From JBLHUT01 sp047629975 (lineage in GTDB: Bacteria > Pseudomonadota > Alphaproteobacteria > Rhodobacterales > Rhodobacteraceae), in assembly GCA_047629975.1 (NCBI GenBank), contig JBLHUT010000159.1:1-8484 (forward strand): DNA of 8,484 nt, in the 5' to 3' direction. Shown here one piece after another: positions 6,726 to 8,484 of this stretch (position 1 is its first letter; each line of letters opens with the position of its first letter). The notes below the pieces were generated by a model. The model was not told the origin of the DNA. It made no database searches and saw only the letters and a list, made by a program, of their open reading frames with translations. The translations under genes were made by a program, and so were the position numbers.

Positions 6726-6739
6726 TGTAGAATCAGCAA
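6704..6739 (-). promoter_or_regulatory. Predicted sigma-70-type promoter of tdm
   Basis: On the minus strand TTGCTG (6739-6734) and TATTCT (6716-6711) are separated by exactly 17 bases. The start would fall near 6704, giving a leader of about 48 bases before the ATG at 6656. The hexamers match the consensus at four positions each. The local AT-richness supports a promoter here, though other -10 choices exist in the same stretch. Confidence 0.5.
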
Positions 6740-6742
6740 ATG

Positions 6743-6774
6743 AAAAGCGACCGCCCAGATGACGGCAATCGGTC
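6743..6774 (-). terminator. Possible folD terminator
   Basis: On the minus strand GACCG (6774-6770) pairs with CGGTC (6753-6749); two bases further on comes TTTT (6746-6743). The stem is short and the loop long (16 bases), so this is a weak candidate. It lies about 90 bases after the folD stop and just upstream of the tdm promoter. Confidence 0.35.
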
Positions 6775-6789
6775 AAGGTGCGCGCAACC

Positions 6790-6826
6790 GGCCGCCGGCG
6801 AGACCCCCACAACAGATGTGGCGGCC
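6790..6826. repeat. Inverted repeat downstream of folD
   Basis: GGCCGCC (6790-6796) is complementary to GGCGGCC (6820-6826), and CCACA/TGTGG can form an inner stem. On the minus strand it lies 37 bases past the folD stop but has no T-run after it. On the plus strand TCTTTT follows, but no plus-strand gene ends here. It may add to termination of the fhs-folD transcript. Confidence 0.4.
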
Positions 6827-6863
6827 TCTTTTGCACCGAACCGCGGCATCCTGACAAAGCAGT

Positions 6864-7754
6864 TTACGCCGTCAGCCCCTCAGGTTCCTGCAAGCCGTTT
6901 GCCCGACAACACGCGGTCACGGTATTGGCCAGCAGACACGCGATTGTCATCGGACCAACCCCACCCGGAACAGGTGTGATCGCACCTGCAACAGCCGCGC
7001 AGCTGTCATAATCGACATCCCCCACCAGCCGTGTTTTCTCGCCGTTGGCAACGCGGTTGATGCCCACATCAATCACCGTCGCCCCCGGTTTGATCCAGTC
7101 ACCCGGCACCATTTCGGGCCGCCCGACTGCAGCCACCACGATATCGGCGCGCCGCACCACATCAGCCAGGTCCCTGGTGCGGCTGTGGGCAATCGTCACT
7201 GTGCAACTGTCGCCCAGCAGCAACTGCGCCATGGGTTTGCCGACAATATTGCTGCGTCCGATAACAACCGCATCCAGCCCTGAAAGGCTCCCATGAACCG
7301 CGCGCAACATCATCAGACACCCCAAAGGCGTGCATGGGACCATGCTTTTTTGTCCTGTGGCCAACAGCCCGACATTGGAAATATGGAACCCGTCAACATC
7401 CTTTGCCGGATCAATCGACCCAATGACCAGATCTTCGTTCAAATGCTTGGGTAGGGGCAGTTGAACCAGAATACCGTGGATCGTTTCATCCGCGTTCAAT
7501 GCCTCGATGACCGCAAGCAAATCCGCCTCGGAGGTTTGCACATCCAGCCGGTGCTCCACCGACTTCATGCCCACCTCGAGCGTCATTTTCCCCTTCGAGC
7601 GGACATAGACCTGACTGGCGGGATCCTCGCCCACCAGAACCACGGCCAGACCCGGCACAAGGCCATGCTCCGCCTTTAGCCGCGCAACATGTGAGCCCAC
7701 CTGCGCCCGGACATCCGCGGCAAAGGCTTTGCCGTCTATAATTTTTGCTGTCAT
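6864..7754 (-). CDS. folD: Bifunctional methylene-THF dehydrogenase / methenyl-THF cyclohydrolase
   Basis: FolD oxidises 5,10-methylene-THF to methenyl-THF with NADP+ and hydrolyses it to 10-formyl-THF in the cytoplasm. The protein is 296 residues, a normal full length. Motifs: ASQVYVRSK at 46-54 with the expected active-site Tyr50 and Lys54; QLPLP at 98-102; DVDGFH at 119-124; PCTP at 140-143; the NADP-binding segment GRSNIVGKP at 166-174; and PVPGGVGPMT at 261-270. The ATG at 7754 has GGAAAAG upstream on the minus strand. It follows fhs by 75 bases in the same direction, so they probably share a transcript. Next to tdm, its likely job is to oxidise C1 units released from TMAO and methylamine, though it also serves general folate metabolism. 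A second folD copy elsewhere in the genome is possible. Confidence 0.97.
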   Translation of the reverse strand: MTAKIIDGKAFAADVRAQVGSHVARLKAEHGLVPGLAVVLVGEDPASQVYVRSKGKMTLEVGMKSVEHRLDVQTSEADLLAVIEALNADETIHGILVQLPLPKHLNEDLVIGSIDPAKDVDGFHISNVGLLATGQKSMVPCTPLGCLMMLRAVHGSLSGLDAVVIGRSNIVGKPMAQLLLGDSCTVTIAHSRTRDLADVVRRADIVVAAVGRPEMVPGDWIKPGATVIDVGINRVANGEKTRLVGDVDYDSCAAVAGAITPVPGGVGPMTIACLLANTVTACCRANGLQEPEGLTA

Positions 7755-7829
7755 ATCACTTTTCCAGTTCTTTTGTGTGCGGCCCCGCGAAAGTCCCCGG
7801 CGCCGCCCTGTTCCCTTAAGCCGTCAGGA

Positions 7830-8484
7830 TCAGAACAAGCCCTCGATCTGGCCTGCATCATTCAACATGATCGCCTCAGCCGAAGGAACCCGCGGCAATC
7901 CGGGCATTGTCATGATCTCGCCACACACAACAACCACGAAACCCGCCCCCGCCGATAGCCGTACTTCGCGGATCGGTAAAGAATGGCCAACCGGCGCCCC
8001 GCGCAGGCTCGGATCGCTTGAGAAACTGTACTGTGTCTTGGCCATACAGACCGGCAAATGCCCGTAACCGGCATCTTCCCATTGCTTGAGTTGGTCGCGA
8101 ATCTTTTTGTCAGCCACAACCTCGTCTGCGCGGTAAATCCGCTTTGCGACAGTTTCGATCTTGTCCATCAAGCTCAACTCATCAGCATAAAGCGGCGCAA
8201 ACTGCGAAATGCCGCTTTCGGCGATTTCTGCAACACGCGTCGCAAGCTCTTTTATCCCTTCAGAGCCCTTGGCCCAATGTTTACACAAGATCGCCTCAGA
8301 GCCCTGCCCCGCGACAAAGCTATGAACAGCAGCGATTTCGGCCTCGGTATCACCGTGGAAATGGTTGATCGCAACAATCACCGGCACGCCGAAGCTTTTT
8401 ATGTTCTCGATATGACGCCCCAGATTGGCACAACCCGATTGAACCGCCGCCACATTTTCCGCAGCAAGATCCGCCTTGATCACC
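7830..8484 (-). CDS. fhs: Formate-tetrahydrofolate ligase, C-terminal part (runs off the window)
   Basis: The frame is open to the window edge, so only the last 217 residues or so of a family of about 555-560 residues are seen; the GTG at 8483 is internal, not the start. The enzyme interconverts formate, ATP and THF with 10-formyl-THF. Family segments in the fragment are AINHFHGDTEAE (38-49), CMAKTQYSFSSDPSLRGAP (146-164), CGEIMTMPGLPRVP (187-200) and the usual ending GQIEGLF. The P-loop region lies outside. In methylated-amine users it can run in reverse, making ATP as C1 units leave as formate. With folD downstream and tdm beyond, it forms a C1-oxidation set. Identification is secure. Confidence 0.97.
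   Translation of the reverse strand, partial: VIKADLAAENVAAVQSGCANLGRHIENIKSFGVPVIVAINHFHGDTEAEIAAVHSFVAGQGSEAILCKHWAKGSEGIKELATRVAEIAESGISQFAPLYADELSLMDKIETVAKRIYRADEVVADKKIRDQLKQWEDAGYGHLPVCMAKTQYSFSSDPSLRGAPVGHSLPIREVRLSAGAGFVVVVCGEIMTMPGLPRVPSAEAIMLNDAGQIEGLF

Noticed and set aside
6740..6979. 79-codon plus-strand frame across the folD-tdm gap
   Set aside because: Half of it is antisense to folD, no ribosome site was noted, and its composition is that of random GC-rich DNA.

Overview
The window looks like a piece of an alphaproteobacterial chromosome, most likely from the marine Roseobacter group (Rhodobacteraceae). The reasons are its high GC content, its codon use, and a cluster of methylated-amine genes typical of those bacteria. 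No rRNA, tRNA, insertion sequence, phage gene or CRISPR array is visible. Six of the seven genes belong to one pathway, the use of trimethylamine (TMA) and its products as carbon, nitrogen and energy source.

Layout. The plus strand carries the 3' part of mgsC (N-methylglutamate synthase, FMN subunit; 1-846), gmaS (gamma-glutamylmethylamide synthetase; 916-2247), tmm (trimethylamine monooxygenase; 2339-3673) and a small SpoIIAA-like/STAS-fold gene (3853-4227). Facing them on the minus strand are tdm (TMAO demethylase, a DUF1989-GcvT fusion; 4290-6656), folD (6864-7754) and the 3' part of fhs (7830-8484). The two convoys converge at about 4228-4289, over a large imperfect hairpin.

How the genes work together. 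Tmm oxidises TMA to TMAO. Tdm cleaves TMAO to dimethylamine and formaldehyde, and its GcvT half can load the C1 unit onto tetrahydrofolate (THF). Dimethylamine would go to monomethylamine through a monooxygenase (Dmm) not in this window. GmaS and Mgs then pass the methylamine to N-methylglutamate. The C1-THF from these steps is oxidised by FolD, and Fhs can run in reverse to give formate, THF and ATP. The window therefore joins amine demethylation to C1 oxidation.

Points beyond routine annotation. (1) A perfect FNR-type palindrome, TTGAT-N4-ATCAA, lies exactly where a class II activator site would sit for a -10 element in front of the SpoIIAA-like gene, so this uncharacterised gene between tmm and tdm may be under oxygen or NO control. 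(2) Every junction on the plus strand carries a strong hairpin; the one between mgsC and gmaS is a textbook intrinsic terminator inside an expected operon. (3) Two abutting inverted repeats cover the likely tdm promoter. (4) The N-terminal half of Tdm seems to contain a degenerate second copy of the DUF1989 motif. (5) The MgsC fragment keeps the glutamate-synthase FMN fold but lacks the cysteines that hold the 3Fe-4S cluster in true glutamate synthases.

I do not see a wholly new system. The best candidate for unknown biology is the SpoIIAA-like gene with its FNR-type promoter. No gene-free stretch exceeds about 210 bases.
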